Positions 18,764 to 27,757 of a DNA stretch of 64,000 nucleotides are shown here, piece after piece (position 1 is the first letter of the stretch; the number at the start of each line of letters is the position of its first letter). The position numbers and the translations under genes are program-made. The notes under the pieces are model-generated. The model worked only from the letters and a program-made list of their open reading frames with translations. It ran no database searches and was not told the DNA's origin. The stretch comes from Hyphomicrobiaceae bacterium (GTDB taxonomy: Bacteria; Pseudomonadota; Alphaproteobacteria; Rhizobiales; Ancalomicrobiaceae). Where the stretch lies: the NCBI GenBank assembly GCA_016793065.1, contig JAEULV010000048.1:1-64000 (forward strand), written 5' to 3'.

Positions 18764-19387
18764 TCAATAGCGCATCTGCACGCCGATGTGGACAGCGGCG
18801 GCGGCCTTCTCGGCATAGCGGTCGATGACGGGACGCTTGTCGTCCTTGTCGTCGGAAAGACCGAATCTCGCCGCCGGCTGGCCGAGCTCCCTGTTGGTCA
18901 GCATGAAGCTGCGGGGGGCGACGATCGTGTCGCGGGGCGCGACGTCGACCATCAGGACGGCGGTGACGTCCTCGAGCTTGCCGACCATGGCGGTGGTGGT
19001 GACCAGCGGCGTATAGCCGGCCGGCTTGCGGCCGCCGTAATAGATCGGCGCGCCGCCGGTGGTGACAACCTGTTCCGAGGAGGTGGCGATACCATCCTCG
19101 CGAATGCGAAATTCGACGACGCGGACGGTGACGACCGCGCCTTTCGGGTCGCGGCGGGGAATGAGATCGGGGTTGGCGAAGGTGGCGCGCAGCGCATTGG
19201 CGAAGCCGCCGAGGGAGGCCTTGGCGGCGGTGCCGGAGGTCACGGTTGTCGCCGTATCGATCACATAGGCGGAAACCGGGATCTGCGACAATTGTCGCCG
19301 CTCGGTTGGCGACAGCGTGGCGACGCAAGCGGCGGCGGGCAGCGTCAGGGCAAGGACGGCGAAAGCGATCAGCCGGCGGCGGTGCAT
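18764..19387 (-). CDS. Putative lipoprotein, second of a tandem pair
   Basis: The 207-aa protein has a signal peptide ending LPAAAC (about residues 14-21), so lipidation at this cysteine is likely, although the -3 residue is not ideal. The mature part repeats beta-type segments (AVVTVRVVEFRIRED, TSSEQVVTTGGAPIYY) and ends EKAAAAVHIGVQMRY. I do not assign a named family. It starts 5 nt after the stop of the preceding lipoprotein gene, so both are one transcript. A periplasm-facing envelope role is inferred only from export and pairing. The start was chosen at the ATG directly before the basic signal-peptide residues (MHRRR). Confidence 0.75.
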   Translation of the reverse strand: MHRRRLIAFAVLALTLPAAACVATLSPTERRQLSQIPVSAYVIDTATTVTSGTAAKASLGGFANALRATFANPDLIPRRDPKGAVVTVRVVEFRIREDGIATSSEQVVTTGGAPIYYGGRKPAGYTPLVTTTAMVGKLEDVTAVLMVDVAPRDTIVAPRSFMLTNRELGQPAARFGLSDDKDDKRPVIDRYAEKAAAAVHIGVQMRY

Positions 19388-19392
19388 CGGGC

Positions 19393-19959
19393 TCACTCCG
19401 TGGTGACGGCGCGCAGGGTATCGGCGGCGAAGACGTCGGCGAGGGCTTCGAGGCCGTCGGGGCGAGTGGCGGCGACGATCAGTGTCTGGGCGATAAGGCC
19501 GACGGGGATGCCGTTGACGGTCGAGCCGTTGATGCCTCCGCCACGGATGAAGGCCGTCACCGGATAGACGGCGGTGGGGGCCTTGGCATCGTCGAGGTAG
19601 AGTTCGGTCAAGCCCTCGAGCGGACCGCCGCCGAAGCCGAAGCTGGCGGCGGTGCCGTCGGGAATGTCGATGCGGATCAGCTTGACGTGCAGGCGGGCAT
19701 TGCCGGTGGGGCTGAGGCGGCTGGCGAAGGCGGCGTCGAGCTTGGCCTTGACCTTGGGGCCGATGTCGGCCTGGCGCGGCTGGTCGGAGATGTCCATCAG
19801 GCTGAGCTTGCCGGTGTCGACAGTGATGGCGGCGATCTTCAACTGGTCGATCTGGGCGCGGGTGAGGACGTTGGTCCGCTGGGCGGTGGCACAACCGGCA
19901 AGGGTCAGCGCGGCCAGCAGGACGCCGAAAACAAGTCGAACGGACGCAAGACGAGCCAT
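19393..19959 (-). CDS. Putative lipoprotein, first of a tandem pair
   Basis: The 188-aa protein has a textbook lipoprotein signal: MARLASVRLVFGVLLAAL followed by lipobox LAGC at about residue 22. The mature domain has mixed alpha/beta features (TRAQIDQLKIAAITVDTG, ARLHVKLIRIDIPDG) and a Gly-rich centre (SFGFGGGPLEG). The family was not recognised. It is co-transcribed with the lipoprotein gene that begins 5 nt downstream, and the two may form an outer-membrane or periplasmic complex. The ATG at 19959 gives a proper signal peptide; the longer in-frame opening to 20022 runs into the interspersed repeat at 19976-20104. Confidence 0.78.
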   Translation of the reverse strand: MARLASVRLVFGVLLAALTLAGCATAQRTNVLTRAQIDQLKIAAITVDTGKLSLMDISDQPRQADIGPKVKAKLDAAFASRLSPTGNARLHVKLIRIDIPDGTAASFGFGGGPLEGLTELYLDDAKAPTAVYPVTAFIRGGGINGSTVNGIPVGLIAQTLIVAATRPDGLEALADVFAADTLRAVTTE

Positions 19960-19975
19960 GGCCTGGAACCCTGGT

Positions 19976-20104
19976 TGATGCCTGAGGCCGAGAACGCTGG
20001 CGCGCCCGTCCTCCGGGGACACGCGAATTTCTCACCTCTATCAGCGGCAAGAGAAATTCGCGTCAGGATGACCATCGGGAACTTTCAATCCCAGATGGTA
20101 TGAG
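19976..20104 (+). repeat. Interspersed repeat of about 128 bp, copy A
   Basis: It aligns over its whole length with 33661-33788, starting TGATGCC and ending near GGTATGAG. The core is a stem of about 13 bp (ACGCGAATTTCTC paired with GAGAAATTCGCGT) around a 16-17-nt loop containing ATCAGCGG. It lies 17 bp upstream of the lipoprotein start. It resembles in kind the palindromic intergenic elements (RIME/REP-like) of Rhizobiales; identity with a named family was not tested. Confidence 0.75.
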
Positions 20105-20243
20105 TTTCCAAACCGGTTAAAGCGTCGCGGCGGCGCGGTCCATCCCCGAATTCCCGGGGGATCGGGTCAAATCGGCGCATGGTTGCACGGATGCAACGCT
20201 GCCCGATCCGGCTGTCGCCGATCGGGCGGGCGAGCGCAAAGGC

Positions 20244-20276
20244 GACGGGCCCGGGACTGTGCGGCCCGGGCCCGGT
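20244..20276 (-). terminator. Strong GC hairpin downstream of fliJ
   Basis: CGGGCCCGGG / CCCGGGCCCG forms a 10-bp stem about 25 bp beyond the fliJ stop. It lacks a T-tract, so it may be a weak or rho-assisted terminator. Confidence 0.45.
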
Positions 20277-20300
20277 CAGATCGGATCGATGGTGTCGCGG

Positions 20301-20711
20301 TCAGCGCCAGGCGTGCCGGCGCGAAGCCATCTCGTCCATGGCTTCCTGCTCGCGGGCGTCACGGACATCGCGTTCGCGGCCCTGATCGCGCTCGTCGAGA
20401 AGTTCGACCTTCTTCAGATCCTCGACCGCTTCCGACAGACCGTCGCGGGCAGCGGCGAGCTGGGCTTCGAGGCCTTGGATCGAGACCTTGAGATTGTCAC
20501 GACGGGTCATCGCCGCCTTGGCAAAGGTCGGATAGGCATAGTGTGTCACGTCGTGGATGCCGACGCGGTTTTGCTCGCTGACGATCTGGTCGTCCAAGTC
20601 CTTGGCCATGCGGACCATTTCGGCGATCATCGATTCGATCGACGTGACTTGGCGACGCTTCTCGTCCACTTGGAAGCGCTTGAGACGGATAAGCGATTCA
20701 CGGGACTTCAT
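20301..20711 (-). CDS. fliJ: Flagellar export protein FliJ
   Basis: The 136-aa protein is almost wholly coiled coil, beginning MKSRESLIRLKRFQVDEKRRQ, the usual FliJ opening. FliJ is the central stalk-like cytoplasmic component of the flagellar type III export ATPase. It docks in the FliI hexamer and contacts FlhA. It lies 58 bp downstream of fliI in the same direction, as in related genomes. The C-terminus is rich in charged residues (RDAREQEAMDEMASRR). A hairpin follows the stop. Confidence 0.88.
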   Translation of the reverse strand: MKSRESLIRLKRFQVDEKRRQVTSIESMIAEMVRMAKDLDDQIVSEQNRVGIHDVTHYAYPTFAKAAMTRRDNLKVSIQGLEAQLAAARDGLSEAVEDLKKVELLDERDQGRERDVRDAREQEAMDEMASRRHAWR

Positions 20712-20769
20712 AACGCAGTACTCCCCCAGGAACCTTGGCTAACCATACCGACCAACCCTTGCTGAAAGG

Positions 20770-22089
20770 TCACCGAAGCGTTGACAGAAGCTTACCAAGC
20801 TCGACAAAGCCGTCATCGAGCCCGGTTCTTTCGTCTTTCATCTGATTGAGGAACGCTTCCAGCCCCGGATTGAGGCGGATGGCTTCGTCGACCTCCGGAT
20901 TGGAACCGAGGCGATAGGCGCCGAGGCGGATCAGGTCTTCCATGTCGCCGAAGGTGGCCATCAGCTTCTTGGCGGCGCGGACGGTGTCGCGCCATGCCGG
21001 CGGCGTCGAGCGCGGCATGGTGCGCGAGACCGATTTCAGCACGTTGATCGCCGGGTAGCGGCCACGCTCGGCGATCTGGCGCTCCATGACGATATGGCCG
21101 TCGAGAATGCCGCGCACCGCGTCGGCGACGGGTTCGTTGTGGTTGTCGCCCTCGACCAGCACGGTGAACAGGCCGGTGATCGAGCCCTCGCCGACGCGGC
21201 CGGGGCCGGCGCGTTCCAGCAACTTCGGCAGTTCGGTGAAGACGGTGGGGGTGTAGCCCTTGGAGGTGGGCGGCTCGCCGGCGGCAAGCCCGATCTCGCG
21301 CTGGGCCATGGCGAAGCGGGTGACCGAGTCCATCAGGCAGAGCACGTCCTTGCCCTGGTCGCGGAAGTGTTCGGCGATGGTGAGCGTCAGATAGGCGGCC
21401 TGGCGGCGCTTCAGCGCCGGTTCGTCGGAGGTGGCGACGACGACGACCGAGCGGGCAAGGCCTTCCTCGCCGAGGTCGTCCTCGATGAACTCCTGCACCT
21501 CGCGGCCGCGCTCGCCGATCAGGCCGATGATGGCGACGTCGCAGGCGGTGTAGCGGGCGAGCATCGACAGCAGCACCGACTTGCCGACGCCGGAGCCGGC
21601 GAAGATGCCCATGCGCTGGCCGCGACAACATGTCGCGAAGGTGTTGAGGGCGCGCACGCCGAGGTCGATCGGTTCACCGACGCGGGCGCGCTCGGCGGCG
21701 GCCGGCGGGCCGGCGCGGACGGGGCGGGGCTGCGAGCCGGAGGGGATCGGCCCCTTGCCGTCGATCGGCGCGCCCATGGCATCGATCACCCGGCCGAGCC
21801 AGCGATCGGTCGGGCGGACGGTGGCATCCGGTGCGGCAATCACGGCCCGACAACCCATGCGGACGCCGTCGGTCTGGGCAAAAGGTAAACAGAGGGCGCG
21901 GTCGGCGTCGAAACCGACCACTTCGACGTCGATGTGCCGCTCGGCAGAAATCTCGATGGCCAGATGGCTGCCGACGCTCATCGCATGCAGTGGGCCGGCG
22001 ATTTCGATCATCAATCCACGCACGCCGACGACCCGTCCATAGGTCTCCATCGGCGGGATTTCGGCGATTTCGCTGAGCAGCGCGTCCAT
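20770..22089 (-). CDS. fliI: Flagellum-specific ATP synthase/export ATPase FliI
   Basis: The 439-aa protein is homologous to F1-beta: Walker A GSGVGKS at 165-171, catalytic segment [13 protein letters not shown], Walker B region [21 protein letters not shown], and the export-ATPase signature [12 protein letters not shown]. It energises unfolding and export of flagellar subunits at the base of the type III apparatus. It is followed by fliJ and divergent from ctrA across a 409-bp regulatory region, a gene order common in alphaproteobacteria. A CtrA-box-like site at 22154 lies about 65-80 bp upstream of its start. Confidence 0.95.
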   Translation of the reverse strand: MDALLSEIAEIPPMETYGRVVGVRGLMIEIAGPLHAMSVGSHLAIEISAERHIDVEVVGFDADRALCLPFAQTDGVRMGCRAVIAAPDATVRPTDRWLGRVIDAMGAPIDGKGPIPSGSQPRPVRAGPPAAAERARVGEPIDLGVRALNTFATCCRGQRMGIFAGSGVGKSVLLSMLARYTACDVAIIGLIGERGREVQEFIEDDLGEEGLARSVVVVATSDEPALKRRQAAYLTLTIAEHFRDQGKDVLCLMDSVTRFAMAQREIGLAAGEPPTSKGYTPTVFTELPKLLERAGPGRVGEGSITGLFTVLVEGDNHNEPVADAVRGILDGHIVMERQIAERGRYPAINVLKSVSRTMPRSTPPAWRDTVRAAKKLMATFGDMEDLIRLGAYRLGSNPEVDEAIRLNPGLEAFLNQMKDERTGLDDGFVELGKLLSTLR

Positions 22090-22153
22090 GTGGCAACCCG
22101 TCGCGGCGATCGTTTCCGAATCATCTCATTTTCCGTGCGCAACGATGGCAACG

Positions 22154-22169
22154 GTAACTGCTTGTTAAC
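22154..22169 (+). promoter_or_regulatory. CtrA-box-like site in the fliI-ctrA intergenic region
   Basis: GTAA-N7-TTAAC, one mismatch from the CtrA consensus. It is close enough to serve fliI (start 22089) and could allow CtrA feedback on its own upstream region. Confidence 0.5.
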
Positions 22170-22248
22170 GCCGCTCGTCAATCATGATGAACGAAACGTG
22201 CGATGTGGGGTCGCGCGGCGGAATTCCCGAAGCCGATGGGCGACAGCT

Positions 22249-22420
22249 GAGTCGCAAGAGTCGGTTGGAAGCGTTTCTTAAAGTGACGCTTTAACTCGTG
22301 GGAGCCCTGATTCAGTCAGGAATCTCAACGCGTTCGAGGTTTTTTGCTGTCCCTCGCCTTGCCGTCTTGAAAACCCGAATCATGATCTGTTAACTATTTT
22401 GCGTTAACACTTCCTGAGTC
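22249..22420. promoter_or_regulatory. GANTC (CcrM-type) methylation-site cluster in the ctrA promoter region
   Basis: GANTC occurs at 22249, 22258, 22309, 22320, 22377 and 22416, with a seventh at 22118. One such site is expected per 256 bp in balanced sequence, so six in 172 bp is dense. The stretch also contains an inverted repeat TTAAAG-N5-CTTTAA (about 22279-22295) and two GTTAAC sites at 22389 and 22403, 79-110 bp before the ctrA start. In Caulobacter hemimethylated GANTC controls ctrA P1, so methylation-timed transcription is likely. Confidence 0.6.
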
Positions 22421-22498
22421 GGGTCACCCAGGTCCTTCGCGGCACCAGTTGTCCGCGGCGCCGCTAAAGCCCAGGATGGGCGACACGAGGGGATTGGC

Positions 22499-23200
<702 letters not shown>

Positions 23201-23236
23201 TCGACAGATTTCAGCGGACCGCCAATCCCGCCGTGG

Positions 23237-23262
23237 AAGCCTCGCGAAATGCGAGGCTTTTT
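23237..23262 (+). terminator. Rho-independent terminator of ctrA
   Basis: A 9-bp stem AAGCCTCGC / GCGAGGCTT with a 5-nt loop is followed by TTTTTG, 37 bp after the ctrA stop. Confidence 0.9.
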
Positions 23263-23307
23263 GCGTTTTTGGCCCCGCCGGTCGGGTTGGGCGGGGGGCG
23301 AGCCTGT

Positions 23308-23955
23308 TCAGCGCTTGGCGTATCTGGCGATGAAGCTGTCGCAGTCGAGGGCGCGGATGTCGGGCAGGGCGGCCTTGAGGGCATCGCGCGGCCAGTCCCA
23401 CCAGGCGATGGCCATCAGCGCCTCGGCCTGTTCCGGCGTGAAGCGGCGCCGGATGAGCCTTGCCGGCACGCCGCCGACGATGGTGTAGGGCTCGACATCC
23501 CTGGAGACGACGGCGCCGGCGCCGATGACCGCGCCGGTGCCGATGGTGACGCCGGCGAGCACGGTGACGCCATGGCCGATCCAGACATCGTGGCCGATGG
23601 TCACCCAGTCGTCGCGGCGCCAGTCGAAGAAGGCGGCGTCATCGTCGCCAAGGCCGAAGGCGGCGGCGCGATAGGTCCAGTGATGCTGCGACACCCGCCA
23701 GGTCGGGTGATTGCCGGGATTGATGCGGACATCGCGGGCGATGGAGCAGAACTTGCCGATGGTGGTCCAGACGACGTGGCCGTTCTCGACGATGTAGGAA
23801 TAGTCGCCCATGGTCGTCTGCATCAGCGTGGTGTCGTGGCCGACCTCGGTCCAGGCGCCGAGCTCGCACCCGACGACGCGGGCGGTCGGATGGATGTTCG
23901 GGCTGTCGGAGAGCTCGGGCTTCTGCGCCGGGCTGGCGCGGTGTTCGCTGGTCAT
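23308..23955 (-). CDS. Left-handed beta-helix (hexapeptide-repeat) acetyltransferase, phosphonate-cluster type
   Basis: The 215-aa protein has hexapeptide repeats of the CatB/xenobiotic acetyltransferase class: [41 protein letters not shown] (catalytic His region), then [56 protein letters not shown]. The sequence closely fits the transferase family usually found beside phn C-P lyase genes, but no phosphonate gene is near. It would transfer an acetyl group from acetyl-CoA to a small acceptor as a trimer. The start at 23955 gives a compact N-terminus; the frame stays open to 24171 but has no better start. It is convergent with ctrA. Confidence 0.82.
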   Translation of the reverse strand: MTSEHRASPAQKPELSDSPNIHPTARVVGCELGAWTEVGHDTTLMQTTMGDYSYIVENGHVVWTTIGKFCSIARDVRINPGNHPTWRVSQHHWTYRAAAFGLGDDDAAFFDWRRDDWVTIGHDVWIGHGVTVLAGVTIGTGAVIGAGAVVSRDVEPYTIVGGVPARLIRRRFTPEQAEALMAIAWWDWPRDALKAALPDIRALDCDSFIARYAKR

Positions 23956-24093
23956 GACGGCACGGTCCTGTCGACGGGCAAATGGTCGCCAGCCGGTACG
24001 CAGGGCGAATGACAGGGCGATGACGGGCGGATGAAGCGGTCGTGTCCGCATCCGCCCCTTTGCAACGATCATATGACGCGCTATATCCCTTCC

Positions 24094-24195
24094 TGTCTCA
24101 CGGGGTGCCCGCGCGCGGGCTGAGAGGTGGTGCGTTACGGCCATCGACCCGACGAACCTGATCCGGGTCATGCCGGCGGAGGGATTGAGCAGTGC
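24094..24195 (+). promoter_or_regulatory. TPP (thiamine pyrophosphate) riboswitch
   Basis: All THI-element hallmarks are present in order: GGGGTGCCC at 24102-24110, a short GC stem, GGGCTGAGA at 24117-24125, ACCCGACGAACCTGATCCGGGT at 24147-24168 with the conserved GAACCTGATC core, and CATGCCGGCGGAGGGA closing the aptamer. It lies about 100 nt before the thiB start, so high TPP should switch off thiBPQ. The expression platform lies at 24195-24289; its mechanism was not resolved. Confidence 0.95.
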
Positions 24196-24289
24196 AGCAG
24201 CTCCAAGCCTTTTCGCATCGTCTTGACGCGCCCTCGGGCGCGGACCCGGTCTTTTGGCTCATCCGACAGGACCCCGAAAGGACCGTGGA

Positions 24290-25312
24290 ATGATCACACG
24301 TCGTAGCATCGCCTCGCTCGCCGCCGGCTTTCTCGCCGGCGCCCTCGCGCTCGCCAGCCCGGCCCTTGCCGAGGGCAAGCCGAAGCTGACCGTCTATTCC
24401 TACAAGTCGTTCACCGGCAAATACGGCCCCGGCAAGACCGTCAAGGAGCGGTTCGAGGCGGTGTGCGGGTGCGAGCTGGAATGGGTCGCCGCCGACGATA
24501 CCGGGGCGCTGGCCGGGCGGCTGAAGCTCGAGGGCACCGCCACCAAGGCCGATGTGGTGCTGGGGCTCGACATGAACCTCGCCGAGGAGGCGCGCGCCAC
24601 CGGGTTGTTCGCGCCGCACGGCCAGTCGCTCGACGGGCTGAGCCTGCCGGTCGAATGGACCGATGCCGACTTCGTGCCGTTCGACTACGGCCATCTGGCG
24701 TTCATCTATGACGCGACCAAGCTGAAGGCGGTGCCGGCGTCGCTGAAGGAGCTGGTCGACAATCCGAACGGGCCGAAGCTGGTGATCGAGGATCCGCGCA
24801 CCTCGGCGCCGGGGCTCGGCTTCCTGTTGTGGATGCGCAAGGTTTATGGCGCCGACGCCGACGCGGCATGGGCGAAGCTGAAGCCGCGCGTCGTCACCTT
24901 CACCAAGGGCTGGTCGGAGGCCTACGAGCTGTTCCTGAAGGGCGAGGCCGACATGGTGATGAGCTATGTCACCTCGCCGGCCTACCATATCGGCGTCGAG
25001 AACGAGACGAAGTACAAGGCGGCGGCGTTCACCGAGGGCCACTACCTGCATATCGAGATCGCCGGGATGACCCGGACCTCGAAGCAGCCGGCCCTGGCCA
25101 AGCAGTTCCTCGGCTTCGTGCTGTCGGACGGGTTCCAGTCGGCGATGCCGGAGGGCAACTGGATGGTGCCGGTGCGGCTGCCGAAGGACGGCCTGCCGAA
25201 GTCGTTCGAAACGCTGGTGAAGCCGGCGACGACGCTGCTGTTCAGCCCGGCCGAGGTCAACGCCAATCGCCGCGCCTTCATCGACGGCTGGCTGGCCGCC
25301 ACGAGCAAGTGA
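24290..25312 (+). CDS. thiB: Thiamine ABC transporter substrate-binding protein
   Basis: The 340-aa periplasmic protein begins with a signal peptide (MITRRSIASL...), probably cleaved after ALA at about residue 27. Characteristic ThiB/TbpA motifs are LTVYSYKSFTGKYGPGKTVKERFEA, DFVPFDYGHLAFIYD and MSYVTSPAYHI. It captures thiamine or TPP for import through ThiPQ. It is controlled by the upstream TPP riboswitch, which independently supports the assignment. The start at 24290 has AGGA 7-8 nt upstream; an in-frame opening from 24254 is unnecessary. The stop codon lies within the first unit of a 14-bp tandem repeat. Confidence 0.95.
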   Translation: MITRRSIASLAAGFLAGALALASPALAEGKPKLTVYSYKSFTGKYGPGKTVKERFEAVCGCELEWVAADDTGALAGRLKLEGTATKADVVLGLDMNLAEEARATGLFAPHGQSLDGLSLPVEWTDADFVPFDYGHLAFIYDATKLKAVPASLKELVDNPNGPKLVIEDPRTSAPGLGFLLWMRKVYGADADAAWAKLKPRVVTFTKGWSEAYELFLKGEADMVMSYVTSPAYHIGVENETKYKAAAFTEGHYLHIEIAGMTRTSKQPALAKQFLGFVLSDGFQSAMPEGNWMVPVRLPKDGLPKSFETLVKPATTLLFSPAEVNANRRAFIDGWLAATSK

Positions 25313-25378
25313 AGCTTGGCAAGTGAAGCCTGGCAAGTGAAGCTTGGCAAATGAGACGGGGCAAGTGAAACGGGCGCG
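25309..25378 (+). repeat. 14-bp tandem repeat (about four and a half units) in the thiB-thiP gap
   Basis: The unit GTGAAGCTTGGCAA recurs at 25309, 25323 (one change) and 25337 (exact). A diverged unit follows at 25351 and a partial one at 25365. The thiB stop is in the first unit, and each unit carries TGA preceded by RT. It fills most of the 72-bp gap before thiP. Confidence 0.9.
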
Positions 25379-25384
25379 CGGGAC

Positions 25385-27004
25385 GTGGCCAGCGAGGCGG
25401 AGCGCATGAGGCGGGGGATGCCGCATCCCGGCACGATCGCGGCGGCGACGATCGCCGCGCTCGTTGTCGTGGCGCTCGGCGGCCTCGTCGCGGCCGGCGG
25501 CGATTTCAGCGATCTCGCCGGCCGCGCGCCGTATCTGGTCGCGATCGTCGCAAGCGCGACGCGGCAGGCGGCGCTGTCGACGCTGGCGTCGCTCTTGCTC
25601 GGCACGGCGCTGGCGCTGGCGCTGGAGCGGCGGGCGCGGTTTCCCGGCCGGTCGTTGCTGGTGGCGCTGATCGGCACGGCGACGGTGGCGCCGACGATCG
25701 TGGTGGTGTTCGGGCTGATCGCGGTCTATGGCCGGGCCGGGCCGGTGCAGGCGGCACTGGCGGCGCTGGGGCTGCCGCCCTTGCCGCCGATCTACGGGCT
25801 TTCCGGCATCCTTCTGGCGCATGTGGCGATGAACGCACCATTCGTGGCGCGGGTGATGCTCGGGGCGCTGGGGCGGGTGCCGGACGAGCAGCTGCGACTG
25901 GCGACGGCGCTGCGGTTCGGCGTGCTCGATACGTTGCGGCATTGCGACGGGCCGGTGATCCGGCGCGAGGCGCCGGCGCTGGCGGCGTTCGTGTTCCTGC
26001 TGTGCTTCACCAGCTTCGCCGTGGTGCTGTCGCTCGGCGGCGGGCCGGCGAACGCGACGCTGGAGGTGGCGATCTACGAGGCGCTGCGCATCGACGTCGA
26101 CTTCGCCCGCGCCGCGATGCTGGCAGGGCTGCAGATCGTGCTCGGCCTCGGGTTCGTCGGCGCGCTCGGGCTCGCCGGGGTGTCGCTGCCGGAGGCGACC
26201 GGGGCGGAACGGCCGCATCCGCGGCCGGACGGCGACAACCGGGCATTGAAGCTCGTCGATGCCGGCGTCATCACGCTGGCGGTGGCGGCGATGGCGCCGC
26301 CGGTGCTGGGGGTGATCGGCGGGGTGGCGCATCTGCCGGTGCTGGCCGATGCCGAGATCGGGCGGGCGCTGGCGACCAGCCTGGCGCTGGCGGCGCTGGC
26401 GGCGCTCGTTTGCGTCGTGCTGGCGGTGCTGATGGCGGCGAGCGCCTATCGCACCACGGATGGCCGGCCGGCACCCCGGCGCGGGCGGGCGATGGATCTT
26501 GCCTCGCTCGCCATTCTCGGACTGCCGCCCTATGCATTCGTCGCCGGGCTTTATGTGGTGCTGCGGCGCTTCGCCGATCCGGAGACGATCGGGCTGATGC
26601 TGGTGCCGCTGGTCAACGCGTTGATGGCCTTGCCGTTTGCCTATCGGCTGATCGCGCCGGCGGTTGCCCTCGGCGCCGCCCGTCACGGCCGGCTGGCGGC
26701 GTCGCTGCGGATCGCCGGGCTCGACCGGCTGCGCCTCGTCGACGCGCCGCTGTTGCGGGGGCCGGTGCTGGCGGCGGCGGGCATGGCGGCGGCGCTGTCG
26801 CTGGGGGATTTCGGCGTCATCGCCCTGTTCGGCGGCGGCGATCTGGTGACGCTGCCCTATGTGCTGGCCGACCGGATGGGGGCCTATCGGATGAACGAGG
26901 CGGCGGCGATCGCGCTGGTGATGGTGGGGCTCGCCGCCGGGCTGGGGCTCGCCGCCGAGCGGCTGGCGCGGGCGCCGGGCGAGGCGAGGAACGGCTCGAC
27001 ATGA
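25385..27004 (+). CDS. thiP: Thiamine ABC transporter permease
   Basis: The protein of up to 539 aa has about twelve hydrophobic helices forming two fused BPD_transp_1 domains (about 55-260 and 330-525), the size and two-fold layout of ThiP. EAA-like loops occur in each half, such as the RIAGLDRLRLVDAPLLRGPVLAA segment in the second. It forms the membrane channel for thiamine with ThiB and ThiQ. The start is uncertain: GTG 25385, ATG 25406 (GGAG 3 nt upstream) or ATG 25418 (GAGG 6 nt upstream) are all possible. It overlaps thiQ by 4 bp. It is extremely Ala/Leu-rich, consistent with the genome's GC content. Confidence 0.92.
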   Translation: MASEAERMRRGMPHPGTIAAATIAALVVVALGGLVAAGGDFSDLAGRAPYLVAIVASATRQAALSTLASLLLGTALALALERRARFPGRSLLVALIGTATVAPTIVVVFGLIAVYGRAGPVQAALAALGLPPLPPIYGLSGILLAHVAMNAPFVARVMLGALGRVPDEQLRLATALRFGVLDTLRHCDGPVIRREAPALAAFVFLLCFTSFAVVLSLGGGPANATLEVAIYEALRIDVDFARAAMLAGLQIVLGLGFVGALGLAGVSLPEATGAERPHPRPDGDNRALKLVDAGVITLAVAAMAPPVLGVIGGVAHLPVLADAEIGRALATSLALAALAALVCVVLAVLMAASAYRTTDGRPAPRRGRAMDLASLAILGLPPYAFVAGLYVVLRRFADPETIGLMLVPLVNALMALPFAYRLIAPAVALGAARHGRLAASLRIAGLDRLRLVDAPLLRGPVLAAAGMAAALSLGDFGVIALFGGGDLVTLPYVLADRMGAYRMNEAAAIALVMVGLAAGLGLAAERLARAPGEARNGST

Positions 27005-27699
27005 CGCTGGCGCTCGACCAACTCACCGTGACCTATCCGGATTTCACCGGCGACTACAGCGCGACGATCGCGACCGGGGCGGTTGCCGCCGTGGTCGGGC
27101 CGTCGGGTGGCGGCAAGACGACGCTGCTGCATGCCATCGCCGGGTTCGAGCCGGTCACCGCCGGGCGGGTGAGCCTCAATGGGCGCGACCTGACAGGGCT
27201 TGCGCCGGGGGACCGGCCGGTGGCGATCCTGTTTCAGGACAACAACCTGTTCGCGCATCTGTCGGCGCGGGCCAATGTCGGCCTCGGCCTGCGGCCGGGT
27301 CTGCGCCTCGGCCCGGCGGAATGGGCCGAGGTGGACGCGGCGCTCACGGCGGTCGAACTCGGGGCGGAGGCGGAGCGCCGGCCGGCGGAGCTGTCGGGCG
27401 GTCAGCGCCAGCGGGTGGCGCTGGCGCGGGCACTGGTGATGGCGCGGCCGCTGTTGCTGCTCGACGAGCCGTTCGGGGCGCTGGACCCGGGGCTGCGCAA
27501 GGGGATGATCCGGCTGGTCGAGCGTCTGGCGCGGCAGCGCGGCCTCACCGTGCTGATGACGATCCATACGCCCGAGGACATCCGCGCCATCGCCGACCAG
27601 GTGCTGTTCGTCGCCGACGGCCGCATCGCCGACCAGGGCGCCCCGGACGAGGTGCTGCGCCCCGCCCGCTCGCCCGCGATGGCGGCATTCCTGGGGTGA
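27001..27699 (+). CDS. thiQ: Thiamine ABC transporter ATP-binding protein
   Basis: The 232-aa ATPase has Walker A GPSGGGKT at 33-40, Q-loop ILFQDNNLFAHLS, signature LSGGQRQR, Walker B LLLLDEPFGALD and H-loop TIHT. The NNLF Q-loop and small size are typical of ThiQ. It powers thiamine uptake through ThiP. The ATG overlaps the thiP stop by 4 bp. It is the last gene of the TPP-riboswitch operon thiBPQ; no clear terminator was found before the convergent pepF gene 58 bp away. Confidence 0.95.
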   Translation: MTLALDQLTVTYPDFTGDYSATIATGAVAAVVGPSGGGKTTLLHAIAGFEPVTAGRVSLNGRDLTGLAPGDRPVAILFQDNNLFAHLSARANVGLGLRPGLRLGPAEWAEVDAALTAVELGAEAERRPAELSGGQRQRVALARALVMARPLLLLDEPFGALDPGLRKGMIRLVERLARQRGLTVLMTIHTPEDIRAIADQVLFVADGRIADQGAPDEVLRPARSPAMAAFLG

Positions 27700-27757
27700 T
27701 CAGGCGAGGGCCGTTCGGCGGGCGGGGGCGGCTGGCGGGAGCCAAGGGGTCGGCGCC

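Noticed and set aside
17475-19959. Prophage remnant suggested by the GH19 endolysin
   Set aside because: No integrase, terminase, capsid, tail or holin genes nearby, and the adjacent lipoproteins do not look like phage lysis proteins.
19979-20104. Short plus-strand peptide frame shared by both repeat copies (MPEAE...)
   Set aside because: Changes between copies hit all codon positions and the two frames end at different places; structure of the repeat explains the similarity better than coding.
22389-22408. GTTAAC pair before ctrA as a standard CtrA box
   Set aside because: The two TTAA halves are 10 bp apart instead of 7; kept only as part of the regulatory-region description.
24098-26686. 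862-codon minus-strand open frame across thiB and thiP
   Set aside because: It is antisense to two well-identified genes, is His/Arg/Gln-rich without domains, and crosses the TPP riboswitch and a 14-bp repeat; a GC-composition artefact.
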